Notes under the pieces: model-generated
The model's database searches: none
The model's input: only the letters and a program-made list of their open reading frames with translations
Told to the model about the DNA's origin: nothing
Part shown: in pieces, positions 43,826 to 53,100 of the stretch
Numbering within the stretch: position 1 is the stretch's first letter
Layout: each line of letters opens with the position of its first letter
Made by a program: the position numbers and the translations under genes
NCBI RefSeq assembly: GCF_900109925.1
Contig: NZ_FOBW01000016.1
Coordinates: forward strand, 28,920 to 92,919
DNA: 64,000 nucleotides
DNA from: Mesobacillus persicus
GTDB lineage: Bacteria; Bacillota; Bacilli; Bacillales; Cytobacillaceae
Reading direction: 5' to 3'

Positions 43826-45120
43826 TATTTAATCACCTTCCAGGCTCGATACATATCACGAGCGAGTTTCATTTTTTCTTTCCCCGTTCCTAAGTCCTTC
43901 CAAATTTTCTTTTGTTTCTCCCATTTAGAAGTACCATCGACCGTAAACATTTGGCTTGCGGCTTTGTTCACCATTGGAATATAATCTTCGAAGTATTGTG
44001 GAAATTTATTGAAGTGATGAGTGGAATCTTTATATTTTTGCATGTCTTGACCAACGAACCCAGCCATTAAACGCATGCGGTAGCTATCGAGCATTTTTTC
44101 AGAAAAATCTCCCGCTTGTTTCGCTAAAAGAACCGCCTCAGCCGCATAGCGCCCAGAAGTCATCGCGAGGTTAGACCCTTCACGGTGAATCGCATTAACT
44201 AATTGGGAAGCATCTCCGATGACGATCACGCCATCCCCAACAATCCTCCCCATCGATTTGAAGCCCCCTTCAGGGATGAGATGGGCCAAATATTCTTGTG
44301 ACTCACTTCCTTGAATATATGGCCGAATCATTGGGTGGTTTTTTACATATTCAAGCAGTTCATAAGGTTTAATTTTATGTTTAATCAAACCAGACAACAG
44401 TGTCCCAACACCAATACTTAATGAATCCTTATTTGTGTAAAGAAAACCTGTTCCTAAAATTCCCTTGGTTGCATCTCCAAATAACTCGATGGTGCATCCT
44501 TGGTTTTCCTCGAGGTTGAACCGGTCTTCAATAACCTTTTTATCAAGCTTTAACACTTCCATCGTTGCTAAGGCGACTTCATCCGGTTTGTACTCTTTAT
44601 GGAATCCAAGTGATTGCGCCAATAAGGAGTTCACTCCATCAGCTAAGACAACAACATCCGCATAAATTTCCCCGTTTGGACGATCCGTTCGAACCCCAAC
44701 CACCTTGCCATCTTCGACAATACATTCTAAGACGACCGTTTCATTAACTAAAACCGCGCCCTGTTCCACAGCCTTCTCAGCAAACCATTGATCGAATTTA
44801 GCCCGTAACACCGTGAAATTATTGTAAGGCTCCTTGCCCCATTCCATCCCCTTATACCCAACCGTTACCGCAGACTCCTTATCCATCATCATGAATCTTT
44901 GCTCAACAACTGGACGTTCTAGAGGAGCTTCCTTATAAAACTCAGGAATGATATCCTCCATCATTTTGCGGTAGAGCACACCCCCCATTACGTTTTTAGA
45001 ACCTGGATATTCCCCCCTTTCTAAAAGCAATACTTTCGCTCCACCCTTCGCCAATTCATAGGCACAAGAGATGCCCGCAGGGCCTGCCCCAACCACAATA
45101 CAATCAAACTTCTCCGACAT
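43825..45120 (-). CDS. fixC: FAD-dependent ETF:quinone oxidoreductase FixC
   Basis: A 431-residue flavoprotein related to ETF-quinone oxidoreductase. The dinucleotide motif is VVGAGPAGISCAYELA (about residues 8-23), then GGVLYRKMMEDIIPEFY, ADGVNSLLAQSLG, and GDASQLVNAIHREGSNLAMTSGRYAAEA with the second FAD contact. The start at 45120 follows GAGGAGG. The gene overlaps fixB by 17 bases. Confidence 0.92.
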   Translation of the reverse strand: MSEKFDCIVVGAGPAGISCAYELAKGGAKVLLLERGEYPGSKNVMGGVLYRKMMEDIIPEFYKEAPLERPVVEQRFMMMDKESAVTVGYKGMEWGKEPYNNFTVLRAKFDQWFAEKAVEQGAVLVNETVVLECIVEDGKVVGVRTDRPNGEIYADVVVLADGVNSLLAQSLGFHKEYKPDEVALATMEVLKLDKKVIEDRFNLEENQGCTIELFGDATKGILGTGFLYTNKDSLSIGVGTLLSGLIKHKIKPYELLEYVKNHPMIRPYIQGSESQEYLAHLIPEGGFKSMGRIVGDGVIVIGDASQLVNAIHREGSNLAMTSGRYAAEAVLLAKQAGDFSEKMLDSYRMRLMAGFVGQDMQKYKDSTHHFNKFPQYFEDYIPMVNKAASQMFTVDGTSKWEKQKKIWKDLGTGKEKMKLARDMYRAWKVIK

Positions 45121-46138
45121 GACTAACCTCCTCTTTCGATAAAGCCTGTGTAAACTGTTCAATTAAAACCGGGACAATCTCAAAGGCATCACCGACAATG
45201 CCATAATGGCAAGAATCAAAGATTGGCGCTTCACTGTCCTTATTAATGGCAATGATGAGACCCGAATTTTTCATCCCAACAATATGTTGGATTGCTCCAG
45301 AAATTCCAATCGCAATATAAATCTTCGGTGTAACCGTTACTCCTGTCTGCCCCACCTGATGCCCATGTTCAATCCATCCAGCCTCGACCACATCTCGGCT
45401 CGCTCCGACAGTCCCTCCTAAGGCATTAGCCAATTGGTGAACGAGCTGAAATCCTTCGGCACTGCCTAAACCTTTCCCACCGGCAACAATGATGTCTGCT
45501 TCATCAATACGCACCTTCTTTGTTGTTTCTTTCACAATTTCGAGCACCTTTGTCCGGATATCTTCTTCCTTTAAGGAAACCTTTTCTTCAATCACTTTCC
45601 CCGTTCGACCAGGTTGAGGAGGGAGCGCTTTCATGACTTTCGCACGAACAGTGGCCATTTGCGGTCGGTATTTTTTACATAAAATTGTGGCCATAATATT
45701 TCCGCCAAATGCTGGACGGCTTGCCAATAATAAGCCTGTATCTTCTTCCACATCTAACTCAGTTGTATCAGCGGTAAGCCCTGTTGGAAGGTCCGTTGCC
45801 ACGGCACTCGCTAAATCCTTCCCTGTCGATGTGGCACCGAAAAGGATGATTTCCGGCTTGTATTTATTGGAGCATTCTAATAAAGCCTTCATGAACGATT
45901 CGGTTCGGTAATGTTTAAAAATTGGTTGATCATAAACATAGACCGTATCGGCCCCATATTCAAAGACCGTTTGAGCTAAGTGTTTAATGTCTTCCCCTAT
46001 TAAAATACCAGCCAGTTCAACACCACGTTTATCGGCTAGTTTCCTTCCTGCACCTAACAGTTCTAAAGAAACGGAAGGAATTTCTCCGTCCTTTTCTTCA
46101 ATAAAGACCCATACACCTTGGTAATCTTGAAAATCCAT
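45104..46138 (-). CDS. fixB: Electron transfer flavoprotein alpha subunit FixB
   Basis: A 344-residue EtfA-type subunit. The C-terminal FAD-binding part shows IVAGGKGLGSAEGFQLVHQLANALGGTVGASRDVVEAGWIEHGHQVGQTGVTVTPKIYIAIGISGAIQHIVGMKNS. Grouping with fixA, fixC and fixX places it in the quinone-linked electron-bifurcating Etf group. It shares a base with the fixA stop. Confidence 0.92.
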   Translation of the reverse strand: MDFQDYQGVWVFIEEKDGEIPSVSLELLGAGRKLADKRGVELAGILIGEDIKHLAQTVFEYGADTVYVYDQPIFKHYRTESFMKALLECSNKYKPEIILFGATSTGKDLASAVATDLPTGLTADTTELDVEEDTGLLLASRPAFGGNIMATILCKKYRPQMATVRAKVMKALPPQPGRTGKVIEEKVSLKEEDIRTKVLEIVKETTKKVRIDEADIIVAGGKGLGSAEGFQLVHQLANALGGTVGASRDVVEAGWIEHGHQVGQTGVTVTPKIYIAIGISGAIQHIVGMKNSGLIIAINKDSEAPIFDSCHYGIVGDAFEIVPVLIEQFTQALSKEEVSHVGEV

Positions 46139-46965
46139 TACACTCCCTCCTTGCTACTAAACAACTCTTTCTTTTCAAGCAAGACCGACAGCAACTGTTC
46201 AACTTGTTCTCTTGGGTTGCCTTCTAGAATTTCTCCAGCCTCTGGTTTTGGCGGAGCCCATACCTTTGAAACAATCGTCGGTGAACCTTTTAGACCAAGC
46301 TGCTTAATGTCTACATCCTCTAGGTCATCAACTGACCAAATATGAGGCTGGTACTGTGCGGCTTTTAACATGTTTGGAAACGGCGAGTACGGCACTTCAT
46401 TGATCGTTTTTTCGACGGACAGCAGACATGGCAACGAAGATCGCACCACTTCAAAGCCATCTTCAAGCTTACGATGAACAACCGCATACCCTTCTTCGCG
46501 ATTGACTTCGACTACTTTGTTCACTGAAGTTAATGGAGGAATATCAAGCCGCCTCGCAATTCCTGGACCGACTTGGCCTGTGTCGCCATCAATGGTCATT
46601 TTTCCGCAAATGACGAGGTCAACAGGGTTCATTTGTGAAATTTTCTCTATTGCTTTTGTCAGTGCATAGCTTGTTGCCAACGTATCCGCACCGGCAAACC
46701 GGCGGTCGGTAATGAGGTAGCCCTCATCCGCACCAATTTCAATACACTTTTTTATCGCCTTGACGGCCGGTGGTGGCCCCATTGTTACCACAGACACTGT
46801 ACCGCCGTACCTTTCCCTTAACCGCACCGCTTCTTCTACCGCGTGAGCATCATAAGGATTTAAAATCGCTGGAGCGGTTCTTCGGTCCATTGTGTTTGTT
46901 TTTGGATTCATTTTAATGATCTTTGTGTCAGGTACCTGCTTGATGCAAGCCACAATATGTAGCAT
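46138..46965 (-). CDS. fixA: Electron transfer flavoprotein beta subunit FixA
   Basis: A 275-residue EtfB-type subunit: ACIKQVPDT, NPYDAHAVEEAVRLRE, VSVVTMGPPPAVKAIKKCIEIGADEGYLI, and DLVICGKMTIDGDTGQVGPGIARRLDIP. It heads fixA-fixB-fixC-fixX. FixABCX complexes oxidise NADH and split electrons between quinone and a low-potential ferredoxin/flavodoxin. There is no nitrogenase here, so the low-potential electrons must serve another purpose. Confidence 0.92.
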   Translation of the reverse strand: MLHIVACIKQVPDTKIIKMNPKTNTMDRRTAPAILNPYDAHAVEEAVRLRERYGGTVSVVTMGPPPAVKAIKKCIEIGADEGYLITDRRFAGADTLATSYALTKAIEKISQMNPVDLVICGKMTIDGDTGQVGPGIARRLDIPPLTSVNKVVEVNREEGYAVVHRKLEDGFEVVRSSLPCLLSVEKTINEVPYSPFPNMLKAAQYQPHIWSVDDLEDVDIKQLGLKGSPTIVSKVWAPPKPEAGEILEGNPREQVEQLLSVLLEKKELFSSKEGV

Positions 46966-47231
46966 GAATATCTCCCCCTTTATACTTGAAACGTTATGAA
47001 TGAACCCTAAGATGGTTGTTGTATTTCCTTCAGCGTTCTTTTACTATTGATTTAAAAGTACCTTCTTTCTCAGGCATGCCTATTTATGCTTGTTTACGTT
47101 AGATATATATTAGAGCAATGTAAGAAAAATGAGAATTTTCTGATAAATAATGGTAAAATAATTTTTCTTGGACCTCAATATTAGGGTGTTTTAGTGAGTG
47201 TACAGCAAGTATTTTTTATACCGGCTTGGGT
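46966..47231. other. fixA upstream region
   Basis: AT-rich region expected to hold the fixABCX promoter. I did not find a clear -24/-12 or -35/-10 pair. The region leads into the 21-bp tandem repeat. Confidence 0.4.
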
Positions 47232-47336
47232 ATTTATTCCGGTGCGGTGAATATATATTCCTCATACCGGAATAAAACGTCTCTGAGCGGGAATAAAACG
47301 TCTCTGAGGGGGAATATATCGTTCCCAATGGGGAAT
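47232..47336. repeat. Five tandem 21-bp units
   Basis: Five head-to-tail 21-bp units at 47232, 47253, 47274, 47295 and 47316, each ending in GAAT on the plus strand. Units 3 and 4 differ by one base (AAAACGTCTCTGAG-S-GGGAAT). The 21-bp period makes a minus-strand frame encode heptads such as FYSRSET, but I regard that as a by-product. Confidence 0.7.
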
Positions 47337-47352
47337 ATAATGCTGCTAAGTA

Positions 47353-47446
47353 GAAAAAAAGCCCCCCAGTAGGTCTTCTAAGATAAAAATACCCCACTGG
47401 TTGGAGCAAAAAAGCCCCATTAATACAAAAATGGGGCTTTTTTACT
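47353..47446. terminator. Pair of GC-rich hairpins with T-runs
   Basis: AAAAAAGCCCCAT pairs with ATGGGGCTTTTTT (about 47406-47444) and works in both directions. Just before it a second GCCCCCCAGT...ACTGG structure is visible. No gene lies close on the plus side, so they may be remnants of a lost gene. Confidence 0.6.
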
Positions 47447-47468
47447 CCATTTGGTCACTTCTAGGTTG

Positions 47469-47561
47469 CTATTCATCAAGTTTCCGATACAAACTGTGGG
47501 TCGTGAACAGTTCGCGGTGGAGGTCAATCCCTAAACCAGCACATGTACCGAACATGAACAT
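47469..47561 (-). pseudogene. Possible gene remnant (30 codons)
   Basis: A minus-strand frame ATG...TAG gives MFMFGTCAGLGIDLHRELFTTHSLYRKLDE. Composition is coding-like, but it lacks a ribosome-binding site and is preceded in frame by a stop. It could be the 3' end of a decayed gene. I do not recognise the family. Confidence 0.25.
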
Positions 47562-47609
47562 TTGTTTGCTTTCGGTAGCAAACTATTTTAATTCAGGCAT
47601 GAATTGAAA

Positions 47610-47648
47610 AATCCCGCTTCAAACCAGTAGGTTTATAACGGGATTTCC
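47610..47648 (-). terminator. Terminator of the M14 carboxypeptidase gene
   Basis: AAATCCCG pairs with CGGGATTT around a 22-base loop, followed on the minus strand by TTTTTC. Confidence 0.75.
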
Positions 47649-47656
47649 TATATTAC

Positions 47657-48721
47657 TTATTCATCTGCTTCCTCTTCACCAGGTAAGTTATATTGTTCCG
47701 GCAAAGTATCCCAGAAGCTTGTGTCCGCCGTTTCGATTGAACCATCAGAAATCGCTCTGACTGCTGCATCCAATGTCAGAATGGTTTGCTTGATTAAGTA
47801 GCCATTGCTCTTTTGGCCAAGTGCGTATGGCTCATAATAGTGGTCAGACATTCCACGCATTTCAAACAGAAGCGTTGAGATGTCATAACGGACAGCTATA
47901 CCGTTACGACCGATATTTTCACCAGTCCCTCCGCGGTATTTCCCGATATGCCCCCAGCCAGTAGGTTCAAGTGTGTTGTAAACGATTGAGCCAAGCTTTT
48001 GAGATCCCTCACGAACGTTTTCATCAACATTTGGTGTTGTAGGATAAAGGATTGAACCTGATACAAGCTCCCCATCCGTCGCACTACGTGTTCCCTGGTG
48101 GTGAAGATCAATCATGTAGTCGATATCATATTTTTCAAGTACACTTTCATGTAGTGCTCTTGCTTCAGGTACCATATCCGCTGTTGCTTTGTCATGCTCT
48201 CTGTTAATATCGACTCCGTCTGCATTGGCACGAGTCAAATGACGGTCGCCATCTGCTAGATAATCTTCAAGCGAGAAGTTCACATCTCCCATTGCACCAT
48301 CTGCGTTTAACATCGGAATCACTAACACGTTTACATTATCTAGTACACCCTTTGTTTTACCAGTGCCAAGATGCTTAATGAATTCAAGCGCCCCTTCAGT
48401 TGTTAACTGTTCGTTTCCGTGCTGCTGAGTTAAAAATAGAATCGTAGGATTCTCTGGGTTCGAGATGTATTTGGCCATGTAGATGTCGCGACCCTTAACC
48501 GTTTGACCGATGACTTCAAGCTCCAACGCTTTTTGCTTTGCATCTTGTACCTTAAGGAAATCTACCATGCTACTATATGTATGTAGGATCGATGTTTGAA
48601 TGCTACCACCAACATTCGGGCCATTTCCAACTGCAGCTGCCGGAAGACCAACAGCAGTGACTGCTCCAAAAGCCATTAAACCCGATAATGAAACAGAAAG
48701 AACTTTCTTTTTCATGCTCAT
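47657..48721 (-). CDS. Secreted M14-family zinc carboxypeptidase
   Basis: A 354-residue exported metallopeptidase. A signal peptide (about 1-30) ends in LPAAAVG. Zinc ligands are His101 and Glu104 in QQHGNEQLTTEG, with a later His in DLHHQGTR; the catalytic Glu is likely in LLFEMRGMSDH. The cell would release it to trim C-terminal residues from peptides or cell-wall peptides. The start follows TGGAGG with eight bases spacing. Confidence 0.88.
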   Translation of the reverse strand: MSMKKKVLSVSLSGLMAFGAVTAVGLPAAAVGNGPNVGGSIQTSILHTYSSMVDFLKVQDAKQKALELEVIGQTVKGRDIYMAKYISNPENPTILFLTQQHGNEQLTTEGALEFIKHLGTGKTKGVLDNVNVLVIPMLNADGAMGDVNFSLEDYLADGDRHLTRANADGVDINREHDKATADMVPEARALHESVLEKYDIDYMIDLHHQGTRSATDGELVSGSILYPTTPNVDENVREGSQKLGSIVYNTLEPTGWGHIGKYRGGTGENIGRNGIAVRYDISTLLFEMRGMSDHYYEPYALGQKSNGYLIKQTILTLDAAVRAISDGSIETADTSFWDTLPEQYNLPGEEEADE

Positions 48722-49145
48722 TCACATTACCTCCATATACTTTTTTTGATTCTAGTAAGAGAATCTATTAACTTAAGTGTAAAGGGAATGATAAACGAGG
48801 ATAAATAGAGCGGCATACCTATCATTTAGACAATCTTCGCAAAGCCAAGCTGAATCAATTCGCCTATACCTATCCCTACTGGTGAAAATAACAGAACATT
48901 TTTAGGTATTTAGATAGAAAACTAGTAGGCAACTTCAGATTTCTGTATTTTTAAAACAGGACGAATGAGCTATATATTCGCTTCCTTTTCTTCCCCCTAA
49001 GACAAAATCATCCAAAAGGCCTATCCTCCTTCACTACTCCTTCTTCAAAAAGGCATGTCTTTTTAAAAGTTATCTCATATCATTATCGTTCTTCGTTAGA
49101 AAGGATTATAATATAAGGGACATTTTTATTGAGAGGAGCTTTCCG
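48722..49145. other. Divergent intergenic region, nothing notable
   Basis: About 420 bp between the M14 and M42 peptidase genes. It should contain two promoters. I saw no repeat, no strong hairpin and no convincing open frame. Confidence 0.5.
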
Positions 49146-50195
49146 TTGACCTATCCAAATACAGAAGAGACAGTAAGCCTATTAAAATCTTTGGTTTCGA
49201 TTCCTAGCCCTTCTGGGAATACCAATGAAGTCATCACATTTGTTGAGAGCTTCCTTAAGGAACTAAATGTAGAAACAAGAAGAAATCGTAAGGGTGGTTT
49301 AATTGCAACCTTACCTGGGAAAGACGATCAGAATCACCGAATGCTCACAGCCCATGTGGATACCCTTGGTGCCATGGTCAAAGAAATTAAACCGAGTGGT
49401 CGCCTGAAGCTTGATTTAATTGGCGGTTTTAAGTTCAACTCCGTTGAAGGCGAATATTGTGAAATTGAAACATCTTCAGGTAAAAAATTTACTGGAACTA
49501 TTTTAATGCATCAAACATCGGTTCATGTCTATAAGGATGCAGGAAAGGCCGAGCGCAATCAGGATAATATGGAAGTGCGCCTAGATGAGAAAGTACATAA
49601 CGCGGATGATGTAAGAGCGCTTGGCATTGAAGTTGGCGACTTTGTTTCTTTTGACCCAAGAGTACAAATTACTCCGTCAGGGTTTATCAAATCCCGTCAC
49701 CTGGATGACAAAGCAAGTGTTGCTATCTTACTTCAGCTCATCAAACAAGTAAAAACGGAAAATATTCAGTTACCATACACGACTCATTTCCTCATCTCTA
49801 ATAATGAAGAAATCGGCTATGGTGGGAATTCAAATATTCCTCCTGAAACGGTTGAGTACATGGCGGTCGATATGGGAGCAATGGGCGATGGACAGTCAAC
49901 AGATGAATATACCGTATCGATTTGTGTAAAAGATGCAAGCGGTCCGTATCATTACGAATTACGAAAAAGGCTTGTTCAGCTAGCAATTGACAATAAAATC
50001 GATTACAAACTAGATGTCTACCCATTTTACGGATCAGATGCTTCAGCCGCAATCCGCGCAGGAAACGACATTGTCCACGGATTAGTAGGTCCTGGGATCG
50101 ACTCTTCCCATGCATTCGAAAGAACCCACCAAGATTCAATTGAAAACACAGCAAAGCTCCTTTACCATTACGTACAATCACAAATGGTAGGATAA
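49146..50195 (+). CDS. M42-family glutamyl/general aminopeptidase (metallopeptidase)
   Basis: A 349-residue cytoplasmic zinc/cobalt aminopeptidase of family M42. Metal and catalytic motifs are TAHVDTLG, RHLDDKASVAILL, ISNNEEIGYGGN and DSSHAFERTH. Members process short peptides, often as large TET-like assemblies. TTG at 49146 follows GAGAGGAG with seven bases spacing. Confidence 0.9.
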   Translation: MTYPNTEETVSLLKSLVSIPSPSGNTNEVITFVESFLKELNVETRRNRKGGLIATLPGKDDQNHRMLTAHVDTLGAMVKEIKPSGRLKLDLIGGFKFNSVEGEYCEIETSSGKKFTGTILMHQTSVHVYKDAGKAERNQDNMEVRLDEKVHNADDVRALGIEVGDFVSFDPRVQITPSGFIKSRHLDDKASVAILLQLIKQVKTENIQLPYTTHFLISNNEEIGYGGNSNIPPETVEYMAVDMGAMGDGQSTDEYTVSICVKDASGPYHYELRKRLVQLAIDNKIDYKLDVYPFYGSDASAAIRAGNDIVHGLVGPGIDSSHAFERTHQDSIENTAKLLYHYVQSQMVG

Positions 50196-50208
50196 GTTGG
50201 ATGAAAGA

Positions 50209-50250
50209 AAGGGTATCACCTTATCTTCTTGATTTGGTGGTACCCTTTTT
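50209..50250 (+). terminator. Terminator of the M42 peptidase gene
   Basis: AGGGTA-T-CACC pairs with GGTG-G-TACCCT around a 15-base loop, followed by TTTTT. Confidence 0.75.
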
Positions 50251-50360
50251 CGACTCTAGAAGGTTAGTTGGTTAAGTTTTATTTCAAATCAACGTCCTCT
50301 TACTCTTCGATTGTAAAACCCTCTCCATATCCCGAATATTTTACAAGCCTTTGTTTTAAA

Positions 50361-50422
50361 ATCAGTGTTAAGTTTGAGCAGATTGATTGGAGCGGAAATC
50401 AACACCCCCGTATAACACAGCC
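50361..50422. repeat. Internally deleted copy of the MITE-like repeat
   Basis: GTGTTAAG...GATTGATTGGAGCGGAAATC...ATAACACAGCC: the two ends of the element are present, but the central 120 bases found at 41.5 and 58.5 kb are absent. The deletion seems to have joined the two inverted GGAGCGGAA segments. Confidence 0.7.
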
Positions 50423-50484
50423 TTTTAAAAAATCACTTATTGGCAATGCTGTTAGATAAGTGTTTTTATAAGGGAGTTGACATT

Positions 50485-51501
50485 TTGGACTTACAACTGG
50501 TTGAAGCTTATATCCCAAATAAACATTTTGAAAAAGTAACCGAATCATTACAAAAGTACCCTATCGTATCCTTTTGGGTATCTCGAGAGTCTGATGACCG
50601 TAAACTAATACGCATCCTAGTAGAAACAAAAAACACGGAAGAAATCTTAGACTACTTAGAAAATGTAACGAATGTGGCAGATGGCTTTGAGGTGCTGCTG
50701 CTACCTGTGAGGAGCTATTTAACTAGGTTAACTGACGAGGAGAAAGAGCTCATCAAGCAGGAAGAGAAAGAAGATGCAAAAAAAATCCAGAGAGCAAGTC
50801 GGCATGAGCTATTAGGTTCGATTGAGAAATCAAGCCGAATTACTCTTAACTTCACCTTGCTTGTAATTCTCTCGGCGATTGTTGTGACCATTGGTTTCAT
50901 TAAGGATAGTGAAGCTGTTATCATCGGGGCGATGGTAATTGCACCGATGCTAGGACCCGTTATTTCAATTGCCTTTTCGTCTATTTTAGGAGACTTTAGC
51001 CTTCTTCGTCATTCTTCATTGACGTTATTTTACGGAATTGTCATTGTCATTGGAATTGCGATTGTTATGACCTTTTTTCTACCCATTCCGATTGAAAACG
51101 ATGAATTTGCCTCTAGAACCCATGTGAATATATCGGATATTGTACTAGCTCTAGCCTCAGGAACGGCTGGGGCACTATCAATCATTAGCCGATTATCGGG
51201 AGCACTAGTTGGCGTTATGGTTGCTGTTGCCCTCCTCCCTCCCACGGTTGTCCTAGGGATGACCATCGGCGAAGGCTTATGGCAGGAGGCTTATGGATCG
51301 GCATTGTTATTAATGGGGAATATTAATTCGGTGATATTAGCTGCCATCATTGTATTCTCAATAAGTGGCATCCGGCCAGTAAAATGGAAAGACGTTGACC
51401 GTGCGAAAACATCCCGTAAGCTGTCAATTGTCTTCGTAAGTGTCACAGTCCTTCTCTTAATTACAGCGATTCTCTTTAGTCAGCATGTTGATTTGATTTA
51501 A
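50485..51501 (+). CDS. DUF389 family membrane protein (TIGR00341-like)
   Basis: A 338-residue protein: an N-terminal ACT-like regulatory domain of about 110 residues (LQLVEAYIPNKHFEKVTESLQKYPIVSFW), then a six-helix DUF389 domain with SEAVIIGAMVIAPMLGPVISIAFSSILGD and ASGTAGALSIISRLSGALVGVMVAVALLPPTVVLG. The transported solute, if any, is unknown. TTG at 50485 with AAGGGAG upstream is preferred over ATG at 50440, which overlaps the tail of the repeat region. Confidence 0.85.
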   Translation: MDLQLVEAYIPNKHFEKVTESLQKYPIVSFWVSRESDDRKLIRILVETKNTEEILDYLENVTNVADGFEVLLLPVRSYLTRLTDEEKELIKQEEKEDAKKIQRASRHELLGSIEKSSRITLNFTLLVILSAIVVTIGFIKDSEAVIIGAMVIAPMLGPVISIAFSSILGDFSLLRHSSLTLFYGIVIVIGIAIVMTFFLPIPIENDEFASRTHVNISDIVLALASGTAGALSIISRLSGALVGVMVAVALLPPTVVLGMTIGEGLWQEAYGSALLLMGNINSVILAAIIVFSISGIRPVKWKDVDRAKTSRKLSIVFVSVTVLLLITAILFSQHVDLI

Positions 51502-51525
51502 TCTTATTTAAATATGTTTAAACAT

Positions 51526-51566
51526 AGGAAAACCAGCATTCCCCTTTGGAATACTGGTTTTTCTTT
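51526..51566 (+). terminator. Terminator of the DUF389 gene
   Basis: GAAAACCAG-C-ATTCC pairs with GGAAT-A-CTGGTTTTT around a short loop, followed by CTTTAT. Confidence 0.8.
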
Positions 51567-51595
51567 ATGGAAGGACCAATTGAATCTATGTTCTC

Positions 51596-52468
51596 TTAAT
51601 GATTATACTGTTGCTGATTCCCACGATAAGACTGCATATTCGCTTGATATCCACCATTCATGTTCCCATTGCCCATTTGTCCCATAGGCCTCATGGCTTG
51701 CCCGGTTTGCCCCATATTTGACTGTTGGCCAATCGATCCTCTTCCGGCCATTCCACCCATTGGCATCGTTCTTTGCACTGGAGCTCCCATCTGTCCCTGA
51801 CCACCAGTATATTGTTGATGTGTTTGCCCTGAATGAGCATTTGCTTGATTCATATATGCCATCATCGGGTTATCCTGCCCCAAATTTTGACCAGGCTGAA
51901 CCGGAAAATGAGCCTTCAAAGATTCTCCAACCGGCTGATAGCTATGAAGGTAAGTTTTCGCTGTGTGATCCTTTATCTGAGGGATCTGATACAGACCTTG
52001 TTGATTCATAAATAAAAATACTTCATAAGCCTGGTTCATACAATTAACCGCACCATTCATAAGCATTTGGCGAAGATTAGGATCTGCTATTTCTAGAGTG
52101 GCCTTGACACCATTTGTTGCCGCATTTTTATGAGCGATAAGCATTGCACTAGCGACTTCATAATCATTCATAACGGCATTCGTTTCGGGTGCAAGCATGC
52201 TAGGGTTATTCAACCCATATTGGATTTGGTCAGGTTTTACATTCATAACGCTGGTATTTGGAGGAATCGGTGAAAACTGGTTATAATCGTGAGTATAAGC
52301 CACAATGGCATCATACGTTTTCATCTCTTCTTGTTGATGACGCATGATCATATCCTTCAATTCTGGGTTTTTCGTCTGCATTGCATAAATATTAAAATGA
52401 CTAATCATATTTATTTTTTCTGCAAGAATCTCATGTACTTCCATCGTTTCATGTGCACCGAATGGCAT
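51596..52468 (-). CDS. Spore coat protein (CotF-like)
   Basis: A 290-residue coat protein. The first 190 residues form a helical ferritin-like CotF module (HETMEVHEILAEKINMISHFNIYAMQTKNPELKDMI, EVASAMLIAHKNAATNGVKATLEIADPNLRQML, MNQAYEVFLFMNQQGLYQIP). The last 85 are a Gly/Met/Gln/Asn-rich tail typical of coat proteins that cross-link or self-assemble. ATG at 52468 with GAGGAG is the start. It is evidence that the organism sporulates. Confidence 0.85.
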   Translation of the reverse strand: MPFGAHETMEVHEILAEKINMISHFNIYAMQTKNPELKDMIMRHQQEEMKTYDAIVAYTHDYNQFSPIPPNTSVMNVKPDQIQYGLNNPSMLAPETNAVMNDYEVASAMLIAHKNAATNGVKATLEIADPNLRQMLMNGAVNCMNQAYEVFLFMNQQGLYQIPQIKDHTAKTYLHSYQPVGESLKAHFPVQPGQNLGQDNPMMAYMNQANAHSGQTHQQYTGGQGQMGAPVQRTMPMGGMAGRGSIGQQSNMGQTGQAMRPMGQMGNGNMNGGYQANMQSYRGNQQQYNH

Positions 52469-52603
52469 AAATAACACTCCTCTTTGTTTTTTACAAACAA
52501 AGGTATTATCCTCATCCGATCGCTGTTGTATGTACCGCTTTTATTTCAAAAAGTGGAATAATGTTTTCTCTTTGGAAACTTAAATTTAGTCAGTATAGAA
52601 CTA

Positions 52604-52891
52604 TTAAAATTCATCAAGAGCCCAAACAATTAATCGATACAGTAGATAAACACCGAGGTAAGCGCCTGTCATTAAAAAGAATGGATTTAGAAATAAACCA
52701 TGAATGTTTGTCATGAACACGGTGTTGTCCTCTATGACTTCGTGAATGGCCAAGGAGGAAATATTTCCAAAAACAAGTGCAGACAGTATGGCCAAACTAT
52801 TCATCAACGTCTTGGACTTCGGCCAATAAGTCCGTGAAATAAACATGCCCAACGGAGACACAATACTCCCGATAATAATTAATAACCCCAT
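52604..52891 (-). CDS. Small hypothetical membrane protein
   Basis: A 95-residue protein with three hydrophobic helices (MGLLIIIGSIVSPLGMFIS, LMNSLAILSALVFGNISSLA, PFFLMTGAYLGVYLLYRLIVW). No family recognised. The start at 52891 follows GAGGTGG. Its place next to a coat protein may hint at sporulation-time expression, but nothing in the sequence shows this. Confidence 0.6.
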   Translation of the reverse strand: MGLLIIIGSIVSPLGMFISRTYWPKSKTLMNSLAILSALVFGNISSLAIHEVIEDNTVFMTNIHGLFLNPFFLMTGAYLGVYLLYRLIVWALDEF

Positions 52892-53100
52892 GAAAACCCA
52901 CCTCATTTCTAGTCTTCACTTTTTCCTAGCAAGCTAAACGAGAGATAAACTTTACGTGTGACGACGTCCCCTTCTACCTTCTTCAGGCCTCTTTAAGCCA
53001 ATCAGGAAATTTGAATTATTTAGAAGAAAAATGTATTTTTTTCCAAGTTTCTGATTTATAATTTATTTGAAAAATCACTAGATTATAAAGGGGAATAGGA

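Noticed and set aside
47191..47409. Minus-strand 72-codon frame with YSPSET-like heptads
   Set aside because: The heptads arise from the 21-bp DNA repeat. The frame has no good ribosome-binding site and its end runs through a terminator, so I do not call a gene.
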